DNA of 64,000 nucleotides from Procambarus clarkii. Lineage: Eukaryota; Arthropoda; Malacostraca; Decapoda; Cambaridae. A program made the position numbers and the translations under genes. Shown here piece by piece: positions 44,320-55,329 of this stretch. Under the pieces are notes generated by a model that made no database searches, was not told the origin of the DNA, and saw only the letters and a program-made list of their open reading frames with translations. Numbering within the stretch: position 1 is the stretch's first letter; every line of letters starts with the position of its first letter. The stretch lies in contig NC_091175.1 of assembly GCF_040958095.1 (NCBI RefSeq), forward strand, positions 21,598,003 to 21,662,002, read 5' to 3'.

Positions 44320-45497
44320 TGATTTTTATAACGCTTAATGGTCATAGAACCATAATATACATACAATATTCAGATTTTAGTGTAGGGTTTACTTAATTAT
44401 ACTGGTATTCATGAGTTACAGGACCCAGTTGTCACATTCATATGCTATAACTCTTCACTTGCAAGTAGAAGTAGCTGTTGCTTTTGGAGTATATTAATGA
44501 ATGTACTTTATAAAATATAACAAATGTCATACTGTAATATGACAGTATGACATTTTAATTATATTGTATGCTTACATGTTTCTAGCTACCATTTGAGTTT
44601 TAATTTATATATATGCATAATGTATCCTTTGTGTAGTTCCTGATACATTGATATGGTTCCTGTTAACTCTTTACCGAAGTTTATTTGGAGGTTAATTCAA
44701 AATGCTGCAGCATCTTTACTAAATAACCTCTATATTTCTTATTAGTTTGTAGTAACTTCTCTCAAGTTTGGTAGTACAGTACTGTACATAATTTATTGTG
44801 CACCTAGGGGTTTTGTATGCTCTTATTGTTTTGCCACTACAACCAACTTTTCAGACGACTCAATAACAGTTGGTGATCACACTATTTTTTTCATAAAAAT
44901 ATTAAATTTACCATAGATAATTATTGAGGCTGTACCTATTATGATATTTTAGGCTGGTAAGCTCCAAAGAACAAATAATTTTGGTGTAGTCATTATTGTT
45001 GTAATAATAATTACAACAATGTGTGCTCACAACTCCTTGTGTTTGGGTTCCCATTGTTCTACTGGTACAATCTTGGAGCTATTGTATCTGTTCATTGTAT
45101 GCTTGGTTGAACACGAACTTGGCATTACTATCTTTTATTTAATGATCATCTGTTCCTTTATTTTGATGATCATTTAATGATATCACAAAATTATAATTTC
45201 AATCTAAATACTTATTACCAGTCATCATAGATACCTATTATTCATCTTAAGGTTAAATGTTTTGCTGCTGCAAATTATCCAAACTGCTTTTTTTTTCTTG
45301 TAGATATTGTACTGTGGTTGTCTTTCTGTGTATTTTCTAAGTGCGTACATCCTTATAGTAAATTATCTGATATTTTCTGTGACCTTTAAAGAAAAACAAC
45401 TTTTATTATTTTAAGTAGTGCAATTCGCTGGTTTATTTATGATTTTAAAATGCTGAGAGTAAGGATTCTTATAGTGACAGGTTACAGGTTTGTCCAG
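44320..45497. other. Intergenic downstream of PRC1
   Basis: AT-rich. Two perfect hairpins: ATGTCATACTGT / ACAGTATGACAT at 44524-44553 (6-nt loop) and ATTGTTGTAAT / ATTACAACAAT at 44995-45020 (4-nt loop). Nothing coding. Confidence 0.5.
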
Positions 45498-45568
45498 ATG
45501 ATTACCTTGAGATGGTTTTGGGGCGGAGTGTCCCCGCGGCCCGGTCCTCGACCAGACCTCCATGGTCA
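45498..45568 (-). repeat. Fragment of the 42480 SINE-like repeat
   Basis: The + phrases TACCTTGAGATGGTTTTGGG and GGCCCGGTCCTCGACCAGAC match 42485-42555. Confidence 0.65.
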
Positions 45569-45569
45569 A

Positions 45570-46430
45570 GTTATTGGTAGTGTTAAAAAAAAAAATACTT
45601 TGGTATGGCGTACAAGTTGTCAGTCGACTTAATTGATGTTGCCAAACAATTTTTTTTTTTTTTTTAGGGCAGGATATTTTTTTAATTTAGAAAAGTGCGA
45701 ACAGTTAGTATTGTGTATGGTACATTAATTTTATGCAAGCATAGATACATTATATTACATTGAATAACAAAAAATGGAAAGGTGCAAATATTATAGCAGG
45801 GCTGTTATGCATAATAAATGTAAAGCATATTCTCATGTGCATAATATAGAATGTAAGTAAATAACTTGTTCTAAACCTGAAGGTACTTAAGCTTATAGCC
45901 AAATGTAGTCTAGAAACACTGTAACACAAATTACCAATATTTCTGCTTTAATTATTTTATTAGTGCATGGACTTGTTGTATTTTCATGTAATGCAGTTTG
46001 TATGCGTGTGTGTATATATGTAGACAATAATGGTTATGCAAGTCTCATTATGTACACTGAGAAGCCCTCAAGTGAAGTATAGTGTTAATTTTGTCATTAT
46101 TAATTTCCATATTGTTAAACTTCCTTTAATAAAATGTTAGAATAGTCAATAGGTTTTATTTGGTTTTATGTATTTTGTACATGTTTCAGCTTTAACACAT
46201 GTATATATTTCTGTAAGCTTGTAAACTGCTTCTTTTATACAAGTAGACGAAGTATCTGGAGAGAGAATTGCATAACTCCAAAATTGTTCACACTATGTTA
46301 AGTGCCTGAAGTATGCCATGCTGGGGCATAACATTTGTTTCTTGAATATTTATTGGACTCAAATATGGCATTTTTCTTTTTTTTTTAATAAATAATATCT
46401 ATTAATGAATGGTTTTACCTAAACTTACCC
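45570..46430. other. Intergenic, unassigned
   Basis: AT-rich with poly-T/poly-A runs; no recognised element. Confidence 0.4.
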
Positions 46431-46439
46431 AAGGACCAC

Positions 46440-46880
46440 CATATTAAGAATACTTGAGGACAGGAAGCCAGCAACTTGTCAAAGGTTACCTCATTCTCCA
46501 AGATATTTTCCAGCTGATTTTAAAGAGTATTGCCTTAGTATTGATGGATAAACTATTCCATGGGTTTATTGCACTGGATGATAAAAGTATTTCCTTTTGT
46601 CTCCTAGTGACATTTTGCTCTTTATATGAGCTACATTAAACTTTTTATAGTAACCTGGATTAATAATTTTCAATTAATATAGTACAATATTTTAAAGGCT
46701 AATGAGATTAGCCCTATCATGTTCTGAGGCCCTTGACTGTTCCTGGTATGAGTGTGGGCTTTATAGGATGACATTGTTAATCTGTATTGTACTTTCTCCA
46801 AAGCAGATGTGTCCTTTTGAAAGTGGGGGTCGCCGATTGTGCTCCTCCATCTGGATTACTATATCCAGAGACTAGTTCAG
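46440..46880 (-). mobile_element. Possible LINE 3' end, very degraded
   Basis: The + text (GTATTTCCTTTTGTCTCCTA, ATGTTCTGAGGCCC, TCTGTATTGTACTTTCTCCA) has the pattern of inverted CR1-like C-terminal/3' UTR sequence, as in the other minus-strand LINEs here. No clear protein match. Confidence 0.3.
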
Positions 46881-46966
46881 TTGAATAACCACTTCTAATT
46901 TCAAACAATCTTTGCTTATTCCTAATCGAACAGTGGTGCCATTAGCCTGTGAATACAGAAAGAATG

Positions 46967-47002
46967 GCCACCTTTACTAATAAGAAAATTAGTAAAGGTG
47001 GC
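46967..47002. repeat. Perfect 15-bp hairpin
   Basis: GCCACCTTTACTAAT (46967-46981), 6-nt loop, ATTAGTAAAGGTGGC (46988-47002). No poly-T follows and no gene is near. Confidence 0.85.
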
Positions 47003-47345
47003 TGTTAGCACAAGTTTCCAAAAAAGCCAGACACAATATCAGCCCGTGGAGCATTGTACTCCAACAGCCACCCACTAAGCAAACCATGAGCTGGACAGGG
47101 AAAGGGGGGGGGGGGGTGAACCTTGTAAAAATGGGTGGTTAGTTGTAAGCATTGCAAGGATTTTGGTATAAGCATTAGTACCATCTGATATAGAGAAACA
47201 AAGATGACTACACAAATAGGTGTAACAATAAAAAAAAAAAAACTTTGAAGCTGGAACAATGTACAGTTGGATGAGGCTGTGTAAGTAGTTTGCACAGCAT
47301 GGCACAATGGGGTGTCTCAATTTGAGGTGAAGTAAATATCAAAAG

Positions 47346-47860
47346 GCACCAAGCCGGGAATACTTGGGTAGCACCATCAAGGTTGCAGGATATTAAAAAG
47401 GCACAGAATATCAGAAAGGATTACAATACGAGAACAAAAGCACACAAGGTGAACGATAAAGAGTATGTCGCAAAGGATTCTATCGAGGTACAAATGACCA
47501 CGAGGGACAGTCTGGGAAGCAATATGCATGCACATCCTGAAACTCGGGACATTCAACAAGGATCTGCATGACCATAAAAGGGGTAATAATGAGCAGAGTG
47601 GTGCTCCAGCGAGTTAATAACCTCGTCAAAGCCGTTTCCCCATCGCTGATTACGGTGGTAGGAGGGCCAAGGGGATAGGCTACCTTTAACAGCACAGTTT
47701 GTTACCAGGAACAAAAGGCCAACACCCATACTAATGGACAAGGATTGAGGAATGAATGACCGGGTAGAAGTCGGAATAAGGAACACCTTTGCAGGAAATA
47801 GGATAAGTGCTGATAGCCTCCTTAGCGGCAGCGTCCGCACGCTCATTTAAGGAAGCACCA
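47346..47860 (-). mobile_element. LINE 'A' (Jockey-type) 3' fragment, minus orientation
   Basis: Minus strand encodes SVRTLPLRRLSALILFPAKV and TVPRGHLYLDRILCD...FCSRIVILSDIL, shifted-frame and in-frame counterparts of the RNase H-distal end of the LINE at 55330-56590 (TVPRGHLSLDRILGE, FCSRIGILGDI). Old, several frameshifts. Confidence 0.7.
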
Positions 47861-48499
47861 CTATGGCTGGGAACTCGGCAAAACTAGACTCTTAAATCTG
47901 CTGGAAATAAGAAATGGCCAATATTGTTCAACTAAGTTCGAGGTGAAGAAATAAATGCTGCAGCCAGTTTGCAGCCAGCCTTCAAATACAGTACCAGATT
48001 TCAAAAAGTAATGGTTGGATTTCCAGATTTAGTGAGGCACAATATTATGAAAAGGAAAATTGAGTGTAGAGCATTCAACCAGTGATCCTCCAGCAGCTGG
48101 CAGTCAAAATTAACCTTGCCAAGTTTATGTACAATAATTTTTAGTTAGGTTAGATTACATAAATGAAGTAAAGATGTTCATCGATCAAGCAGATGAACTC
48201 CAACAAGGTAAGCTGTAGTTTGTCATTCTTTCTTCTTTTGATAATTACTTGTCATTCTTTCAATCCTCCCCTAATCATGTACAGTGTACAGAATTATGTT
48301 GCTTGCGAGAAAAAATTGTGAATGTGCTCAGTTTTGGACTTCATGGTAAAATTTCTGCTTATCCATTGAGAGGTTGTTCCCATATCCAGGTAAATGAGAG
48401 CAGTCGGTACATCGACATACACCCCTTCTTACCCTGCTCTGCTGCAATTTTAAGTTCTTGGATGTTCTTCCAGTGCCACTGACCAGTTTCCATATTATC

Positions 48500-49402
48500 T
48501 AATTAGTTTTCCCCTGTCGTTTTCTGTTGCCATTCTCCCTCTTAAATCTTCTTTACCCAATGTAGGTCCCTCTAAATCTCAGTCCTGTCTTTCTTCTCAG
48601 TCCTCTCCTATGTCTTCTAGCCCTCCTTAGCATGTGGCCGTTCAGTCCAATATCCAACCTCCACCCGTTTGTCCTTGTCACTCACTCTCGTTCTCTTTTG
48701 TCACCCGAGATGATTGCGGTTATCTGAGAGTATCTTGCGCCATTGTATCTGTTAGAAATGCAAACTGGCTTCCTCCCACCTTTACTTTCCTGGTGAGTAA
48801 GAAGACTCACCAGGAAGTCCTTCCCTCTCCTTGCACCTCTTTTACTCATCTTTTCTCTATAGGGAACCATCTGACCCCCACTATATAGTCATGTTTCTCT
48901 TATTCCTTCTGATGCTGTCCTATCTCTAGGAGTGCACCATTGTTTCCATCCCTCCTCGGCATACCCCACTACCTTCATCCTCGCCAGACCCTGTTGACTT
49001 GCTTGTGCACCTTTCCATGCCTTCCCTGTCATCTCTGCTGAGTCTGCCGATGCCCCCCAACCTTGATTTCTCTGATCCTGATCTCGATCCTGATTCTGAC
49101 CCTACCTAGTTTTGTGCTTTTTACTCAATCCATTTTCTTTCCTTTTGCCTTGTCATAGCTGTTCTTTCCAATGTCTTATCTATCCATGGTTTTTATGCCA
49201 ATTTTGACGAGCTGTGTGTTTGTCTTCAGAACCTGATGCTTGGCATTAGTCCTGGTCAGTTCCATGGTTATTTCTTTCTCTCGCCACCATCCCCTTAACT
49301 ACTGAACTTTTGGTCCGGAACGATGTTCCTTCTATCTTTTAGTTGAATGTTACCTGTACTGTACTGCTGCTCATATTTGGAGTAAATGGTATGTTTTGTG
49401 TA
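48500..49402 (+). mobile_element. LINE 'A' 5' part (ORF1 end, endonuclease start), split
   Basis: The + strand has SQSSPMSSSPP near 48600, a stretch of D.DPD.DPD near 49080 and then VLSIHGFYANFDELCVCLQN (about 49170-49230) and GQFHGYFFLSPP. The latter resemble the N-terminal endonuclease of Jockey-type LINEs (the 'WNIHG...N...L' start). It stops at 49402, where the minus-strand LINE B begins, and resumes at 51403. Stops and frameshifts throughout. A perfect 12-bp hairpin (TTCCTGGTGAGT/ACTCACCAGGAA) is at 48787-48816. Confidence 0.6.
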
Positions 49403-49516
49403 ATTACCTAAGTGTAGTTACAGGATGAGAGCTACGCTTGTGGTGTCCCATCTACCCAGCACTCTTTGTCATATAACGCTTTGAAACTACTGACGGTCTT
49501 GGCCTCCACCATCTTC

Positions 49517-50449
49517 TCACCTAACTTGTTCCAACCGCCTACCACTCTTGTTTACAAAAGTGAATTTTCTTATATTTCTCCGGCAGCTTTGTTTCGTTAG
49601 TTTAAATCTATGACCTCTTATTCTTGAAGTTCCGGGTCTCAGGAATTCTTCCCTATCAATTTTATCGATTCCTGTTACTATTTTGTACGTAGTGATCATA
49701 TCGCCTCTTTTTCTTCTATCTTCTAGTTTTGGCATATTTAATGCCTCTAACCTCTCCTCATAGCTCTTGTCCTTCAGTTCTGGGAGCCACTTAGTGGCAT
49801 GTTGTTGCACCTTTTCCAGTTTGTTGATGTGCTTCTTAAGATATGGGCACCATACAACCTCTGCATATTCCAGCTTTGGTCTAACAAAAGTCGTGAACAA
49901 TTTCTTTAGTATTTCTCCATCCATGTATTTAAAAGCAATTCTGAAGTTAGAAAGTGTAGCATAGGCTCCTTGCACAATGTTCTTAATGTGGTCCTCGGGT
50001 GACAGTTTTCTATCTAGAACCACCCCTAGATCCCTTTCGTTGTCAGAATTCTTTAAAGATTTCTCACATAATTTATAGGTTGTGGGGGGTCTATGTTCTC
50101 CAATTCCACATTCCATAACATGGCATTTATTCACATTAAATTCCATTTGCCAAGTGGTGCTCCATATACTTATGTTGTCCAGGTTTTCTTGAAGAGCATG
50201 ACAATCATCTAGGTTTCTTATCTTCCCTATTATCTTAGCATCACCAGCAAACATGTTCATATAATTTTGTATTCCCACTGGTAGATCGTTTATGTAGACA
50301 ACGAACATTACCAGTGCAAGAACTGAATCCTGTGGTACTCCACTCAAGACATTCCTCCAATCCGATACCTTGCCTCTGATTACAGCCCTCATTTTTCTGT
50401 CAGTTAGGAAATTTTTCATCCATAACCAGTGCCTAAGCTTACCAGTCAC
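49517..50449 (-). pseudogene. Reverse transcriptase C-terminal part of LINE B
   Basis: A 310-aa open piece: GVPQDSVLALVMFVVYINDL (consensus PQGSVLGP mutated), MFAGDAKIIGKIRNLDDCHA where the catalytic FADD is FAGD, NVNKCHVMECG, then LDRKLSPEDHIKNIVQGAYA and KLEKVQQHATKWLPELKDKS. Loss of an active-site Asp shows an inactive enzyme even though the frame is open. Confidence 0.85.
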
Positions 50450-50730
50450 CCCTCCAATATGTTCGTTTCCAGAACAACCTCTTATAAGGAACTCAGTCGA
50501 GAGCCTTTTTTAGGTCCAGATAGATGCAGTCAACCCAACCATCTCTTTCCTGTAAAATCTCTGTGGCTCGATCATAAAAACTGAATAAGGTCATTACACA
50601 GGATCTTCCAGATCGAAAACCATACTGTCTGATATTATATCGTTTTTCTCCAGGTATTTACCCATTTAGTTTTAATTATTTTTTCCAATATTTTGACTAT
50701 TACACTTGTCAATGATACAGGTCTATAATT

Positions 50731-50875
50731 ATTTTTTTATTTATTTATTTATTTATATATATACAAGAAGGTACATTGGGTATGTGAGAATACATTGGAT
50801 AGTACAGTATTTACATTCTTGTAAAGCCACTAGTACGCGCAGCGTTTCGGGCAGTGAGGGGCAATTAAGGGGGGG
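50731..50875 (-). mobile_element. 3' end of LINE C inserted in LINE B
   Basis: Inverse of the LINE C tail at 61645-61790: TGCCCGAAACGCTGCGCGTA, GTGGCTTTACAAGAATGTA, then AATAAA and (TTTA)n. It separates the LINE B motifs WKKANIVPIYKSGSRED and NYRPVSLTS. Being this short, it may equally be a SINE that shares the LINE tail. Confidence 0.75.
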
Positions 50876-51402
50876 GGGGGTGTCTTCCCTGCTTCCACTT
50901 TTGTAGATTGGAACTATGTTAGCCTTTTTCCACACATCAGCTACAACTCCTGTAAACAGGGATGCCTGAAAAATCAGTTGAAGTGGAATGCTGAGCTCAG
51001 GTGCACATTCTCTCAGAACCTATGGTGAAATTCCATCTGGACCAACTGCTTTGTTCTTACTTAGCTTCTTGAGCATTTTTTCCACTTCGTCTCTAGACAC
51101 CTCTATGTGCTCTATGATGTTCTCTGGAATTCTTATTGTGTCTGGTTCCCCGAAGATTTCATTTTGTACAAACATACTTTGGAACTTTTTGTTTAGTGTT
51201 TCACACATTTCCTTTTCATTTTCTGTGAATCTATTTCCCATTTTCAACCTCTGAATATTATCCTTTACCTGCAATTTGTTGTTTATGAATTTATAGAATA
51301 GACCTGGTTCTGTTTTACATTTGTCTGCAATTCCTTTTTCAAAATTTCTTTCTGCCTATCTCCTCACTGCCGTGTAGTTGTTTCTCGCATCTTTGTATCG
51401 CT

Positions 51403-52165
51403 GGTATGGTATGTGTATCTCCCTCCTTGTGTTCCAATTTCTCTTCCTGACCTTGAGCACATTTTAGACTCGCTACCAGAGCCTGTGCTCTTCTTTGGTG
51501 ATTTTAACTGTCATAATGCTCTCTGGGTTGATATCCTTACAAATTCCCAAGGCATTGTTCTGGAACGTCTTGTCCTCTCTTCTCCTTCACCTCTCAATAA
51601 CAGTGAGCCGACTCATGTCAACTCTCGCACTTGCACTCTCTCTTGCATTGACCTTTCTCTCTGCTGCTGTTGCTCCATCTATTTGGACCTGGCATGGAGA
51701 GTCCTTGATCACCTCCATAACAGTGACCATTTTCCCATCCTTATATCCTTTTTCTTCTACCCTTCTCTCTTCCCTTTGATGGCAGTTTGATAAGGTGGTC
51801 CGAAATCTCTGCAGTCCATGCTGCTCTTCGCTGCCCATCTGGAGTGTCTCCTCTGCCATAACACCATAATAGATGCTGCTCTCAGCTGTGTCCTTCACTA
51901 TGTCTCCTGGGGTACATGGAGATGTCCCTTGGTGGAATGCGAACTGTGCTCGGGCTGTGCACTGTACGCCAGCAGTGTAGAAGAGGTAACATCCCTGAAA
52001 TATGCCAGAATTATTTCTTTTGTTTATGAATGCTTAAGAATGCAGCGGCATGTAGAGCTATCTGTACAGCTAAGCGTGAATATAGGTCTTATGTCATCAC
52101 ACTCACAGTTGATACTCTTCTCCCTCGCATCTGGAAGATGGTCCATAAGATTGCAGGGAAATTTG
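51403..52165 (+). mobile_element. LINE 'A' endonuclease and linker (second part)
   Basis: The frame VSPSLCSNFSS / LPPCVPISLPDLEHILDSLP and EPVLFFGDFNCHNALWVDIL with RTCTLSCIDLSL is a Jockey-type apurinic endonuclease (GDFN.HN.LW motif). It continues to PRIWKMVHKIAGKF at about 52125. Frameshifts after 51650. Confidence 0.75.
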
Positions 52166-52214
52166 TTCTGGACTTGTTACCCATCCTTCACCTCTGATTT
52201 GGTTATGGCAGTCC

Positions 52215-52760
52215 CTTACCTGGAGAGGGTCTCAGGTCTCCTCAAGTCCAGCCTGAGGCCAGGCTTAACTTAGTCCAACAGGATGTTGCTTGCAGCTGCC
52301 TTTGTTCTGGCAATATTTCTAATGCTTGCTGGGAGAGTATTTAACAGCTGTGGATCTCTGATGTTCACAACACACTCACACAGCACCGCTCCTGTGCCAG
52401 GTAAGTCCACTACGGGCTCACCATAGCCCGTGCTACTTGCCCCGCTCCTGTCCCAGGTAAGTTACGGGCTCATCATAGCCCGTGCTACTTGGAACTTGTT
52501 CCGAGTAGCTGAATCTATAACAACAACACAATCTGATGTTCAGACAGTGTTCTCTGATTGTGCCTATGGACCTATACTCCTTACTGGTTCTATTCTACAT
52601 TTCCTTCCGTACCTTTTGCTCCAGTAATTTGTCATTCTACTGTGCAAATTTACGACTTGGCGAAATTGGTAATTGGTACTGGTGAAATTGATACTTGGTA
52701 CAGTATCTTCCATCCCGGATGCTGATTGCAAACAAACTTGGCTCGCATTTTTCATCCATT
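52215..52760 (-). mobile_element. LINE D 3' fragment
   Basis: Minus strand has YWSKRYGRKCRIEPVRSIGP and the + strand AGCCTGAGGCCAGGCTTAAC / GCTTGCTGGGAGAGTATTTA, both matching 25130-25440. A SINE (52368-52531) interrupts it. Confidence 0.8.
52368..52531 (+). mobile_element. SINE with AAC tail, 11-bp target duplication
   Basis: Perfect flank TCTGATGTTCA at 52357-52367 and 52532-52542. The body contains a tandem duplication of GCTCCTGT(G/C)CCAGGTAAGT ... ACGGGCTCA(C/T)CATAGCCC and ends GAATCTATAACAACAACAC. The duplicated core may be a SINE dimer. Confidence 0.85.
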
Positions 52761-53099
52761 AGCTCCAGTGCTCTTCTTCCTTCTTCTTTCGTTACCCCTA
52801 AACCCATTCTTGAGTCTCGCCCCTTAAATTTCAATACTTGCCTCCATCTATAGGATGCTCTGTCATCTTCCTTTGTGCTCTTTGCAATATCTGCCATGAA
52901 TCTTTAATGATATCTGGGCATCATCTTCTGTCATTGATGACTTGCTCGAGGCTGCTGTTCTTCCTATTAAGAAGCCATGTACTTGGGGATCTTCCCTAAG
53001 GAGTTTCATCCCATTGCCTGAAGTTTCATTTGCAAACTCTCGAGTGCATGGTTAGCCTTTGGAGGGCATAAATGCTGTGTATGACTTTGGTCTACTGGC

Positions 53100-54665
53100 T
53101 GGAGGGTGCATATCATATATACAGTATATAATTTAGAATTTTTTTGTCCCCTAACTCCCCTTGCCACTTCGGGGGGGTATAGGGTTTTTATGTAGCTTCG
53201 GAGCCCGATCCCCCCAGCCACAGGGCATGGCGAGACGGACCCCTAAGCATACCTAATACCCTAACACACACAAACTAAAATAAACATATATGGCAGATCT
53301 CATCACACCCACAAGAGTTAAGATGATACTAATAATACATAATAATAACCTGAAAATAAACAAAAACATTAATGGAAAATTCTTTTGTAGTTGGTTTTTT
53401 CTATATGGGACACAGCACACATAGGTAGGGGTGCACAGTATAACATTTAAAAAAAGAACAAACAAACGCTGAAGGCCAAAGCAGCAGGCTGCCCAATCGG
53501 CAGGGATGATGATTTGACGTCGGCATACATGGAAAACTAGACACAGTGGATGCTCCTAACTTAGGCCCCGGAGCGGGAGGGTTATCATGTATGCGCATGG
53601 GGTCCCTCCGGTCGCCGCCTTATCTACTCGCGGGCTCTGCCAGGTCATCCACCCTCTTGTGAGACGCCATTAGGAGAAGTGGTACTCCAGATGACGAAAC
53701 TGCTTAGATAGTTGGCTACCAGCTGACTTGGCTGCGGTTCACCTAAGCGTGACTATAGTTACCCTTATGCACCCTGTGCACAGTGATCCCGGGGCTAGGG
53801 AGGCCTGCCCCTTGACGTGGCCTTGGACCATATTCTGTATATAGAATATGTCCAGGTCAGGGCCTTCACGGAGCAAATCTCGAGGTCGCTCTTGGTGAGA
53901 CCCATACCTTGTAGACCACGCGCACTCTCCTTGCACCATCCACCTCTCCAATTAAGGGTTATTGAGGAGGCGGATACTGTAGGCTTACCGGTATACTCCC
54001 GGACCTTCTGCAGGATCTCGGGGGTGCCGTATTTGTCGCACTTGCTCTGATGTGGACGGGAGAGTGGGAAGTTATCAGCTGAGACCTGGGTGTCTAATAT
54101 GAAGGCCTCATCACCTTTGCAAGCTATAATATCTGGCTTGCAGAAGGTCCCTCCGTCTGGTATACGGACCTCGCGCTCCACCTCAAAGCCTCTTTGCCGC
54201 AATCGGCCAGCTACGAACCGGGTGATGTCGTCGTGACGCTTCACCCGAGCCCCGTGTGTCTTATGGCAGGCCTGGGATATGTGGCCCAGGGTTCCTGGTT
54301 TCCGACAAGCGTCACAGAGACCAGAAGCCTCGGGTCTACCCCTAGCCGCCCTAGACGGCGTGGCTACAGCGTTTGCCCTAATTTGGACGGCGTGGGCAAA
54401 ATCTCCTCCGCTTAGCAAACGGGTACCGGACGCAACCCACTTGTGACAGGATGGGACCTCACAAGAGGAAGCGAGGCCGGCGCCGTCGACCATGCTGTAC
54501 AGTTTTGCCTTCCATCTTCTAGCGCACTCGGTCGTCCTGCTGGATGGCGTTCCAGCGGCCGTGGTCGGGTCTACCCACCGGCGCATTCTCGCTTGGAATG
54601 CGGGTAGGAGAGCCGCTGCCACCACCACTGGGTCCGCTGATCCAGTCAGCGCCCCGAGCCGCTTG
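53100..54665 (-). mobile_element. R2-clade-like non-LTR retrotransposon, 5'-truncated
   Basis: The coding part (54665 to 53795) is followed by about 700 bp of 3' UTR with a C-rich stretch (53150-53170). The 5' edge is abrupt at about 54665. The open frame has no stops over at least 277 aa, so the copy is young. Its endonuclease type places it with R2/NeSL/CRE-like LINEs, which often target rDNA or other multicopy genes, but nothing beside it here looks like rDNA. Confidence 0.75.
53795..54665 (-). CDS. R2-like restriction-like endonuclease domain (C-terminal fragment)
   Basis: Starting upstream of the ATG at 54628, the frame reads LGALTGSADPVVVAAALLPA, FQARMRRWVDP, then a zinc knuckle CDACRKPGTLGHISQACHKT (C-x2-C-x7-H-x4-C) followed by GARVKRHDDI. 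Then comes the nuclease core: EVEREVRIPDGGTFCKPDII with ACKGDEAFILDTQV, the K/R-PD...D pattern of REL endonucleases. The Cys-Cys-His-Cys motif and PD signature together are diagnostic of R2-type LINEs. The reverse transcriptase is missing through 5' truncation. Stop at 53795-53797. Confidence 0.82.
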
Positions 54666-54669
54666 TATT

Positions 54670-55325
54670 AAAAATATAAGGTATTAAAAAATAGTCCTGC
54701 ATATACACAGGGCTCACAGTTGCTTCTTCAGGCCTCCAGTAACCATCCCCCATCTTGAACAAAATCCAGTCCATCGCTTTCCTTTTAGGACCCTAAAAAC
54801 AAAAAATTACCTTTTTTGGCCACATCACCATCCAGGGCACCTTAAGGCAGCCATAGAGGAGACACTAAACTTTTAACAGCAGCAAATGAGTGATTACCAA
54901 GTATATATTTCAGGCAAAATGTGTGCTATGTGCAATTTCAAGATTTAGGCTTAATATTTAACTATTTATTTATTAGCATGAATGAATACATGGTGTCCTA
55001 TATTTATACATGTACAGTACTGCATCTAAACATACTTATATTTTCAAAGTTATACATAATGAAGACTACCTTTGACACATTAATGCAACCTATTAGCACA
55101 AAAGACTAAATAGAGAACGTGAGACAATTAAAATAAATTGACAGTTTTTCTCGTGCGGCACCTCGCCTCATTTCTTAAAAAAAAAAAAAATTACCTTGTG
55201 GTTTATCTGTAGTGGTCTGGATGAGTCTTTTTACTTTTTTTTGTGCTTCCTGGAGGCTAATTAACGTAAAGAAAAAAAATATTTTTCCAGAAATTTTGTT
55301 TTTCTTGCACATGGGGATGTCAGCA
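54670..55325. other. Intergenic, unassigned
   Basis: AT-rich with a poly-A run at about 55177; no recognised element. Confidence 0.4.
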
Positions 55326-55329
55326 TTTA

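Larger units (their letters stand above)
49403..51402 (-). mobile_element. LINE 'B' (CR1-like), 5'-truncated, inserted in LINE A
   Basis: It splits LINE A between 49402 and 51403, with a 16-bp target duplication having two differences (TGGTATGTTTTGTGTA at 49387 and TGGTATGGTATGTGTA at 51403). Minus-strand content N to C: linker ENEKEMCETLNKKFQSMF and NKAVGPDGISP (51.0-51.3 kb), WKKANIVPIYKSGS (50.9 kb), NYRPVSLTS (about 50.7 kb), then the 310-aa reverse transcriptase piece. The 3' tail carries the GTTACACTTAGGTAATTAC-type sequence (49400-49440). A LINE C tail (50731-50875) is inserted within it. Confidence 0.82.

Noticed and set aside
52637-52897. 86-aa minus-strand frame (MADIAKSTKEDDRASYRW...)
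   Set aside because: Only its C-terminal part lies in the LINE D fragment; the rest matches nothing I know and has no splice or start support.
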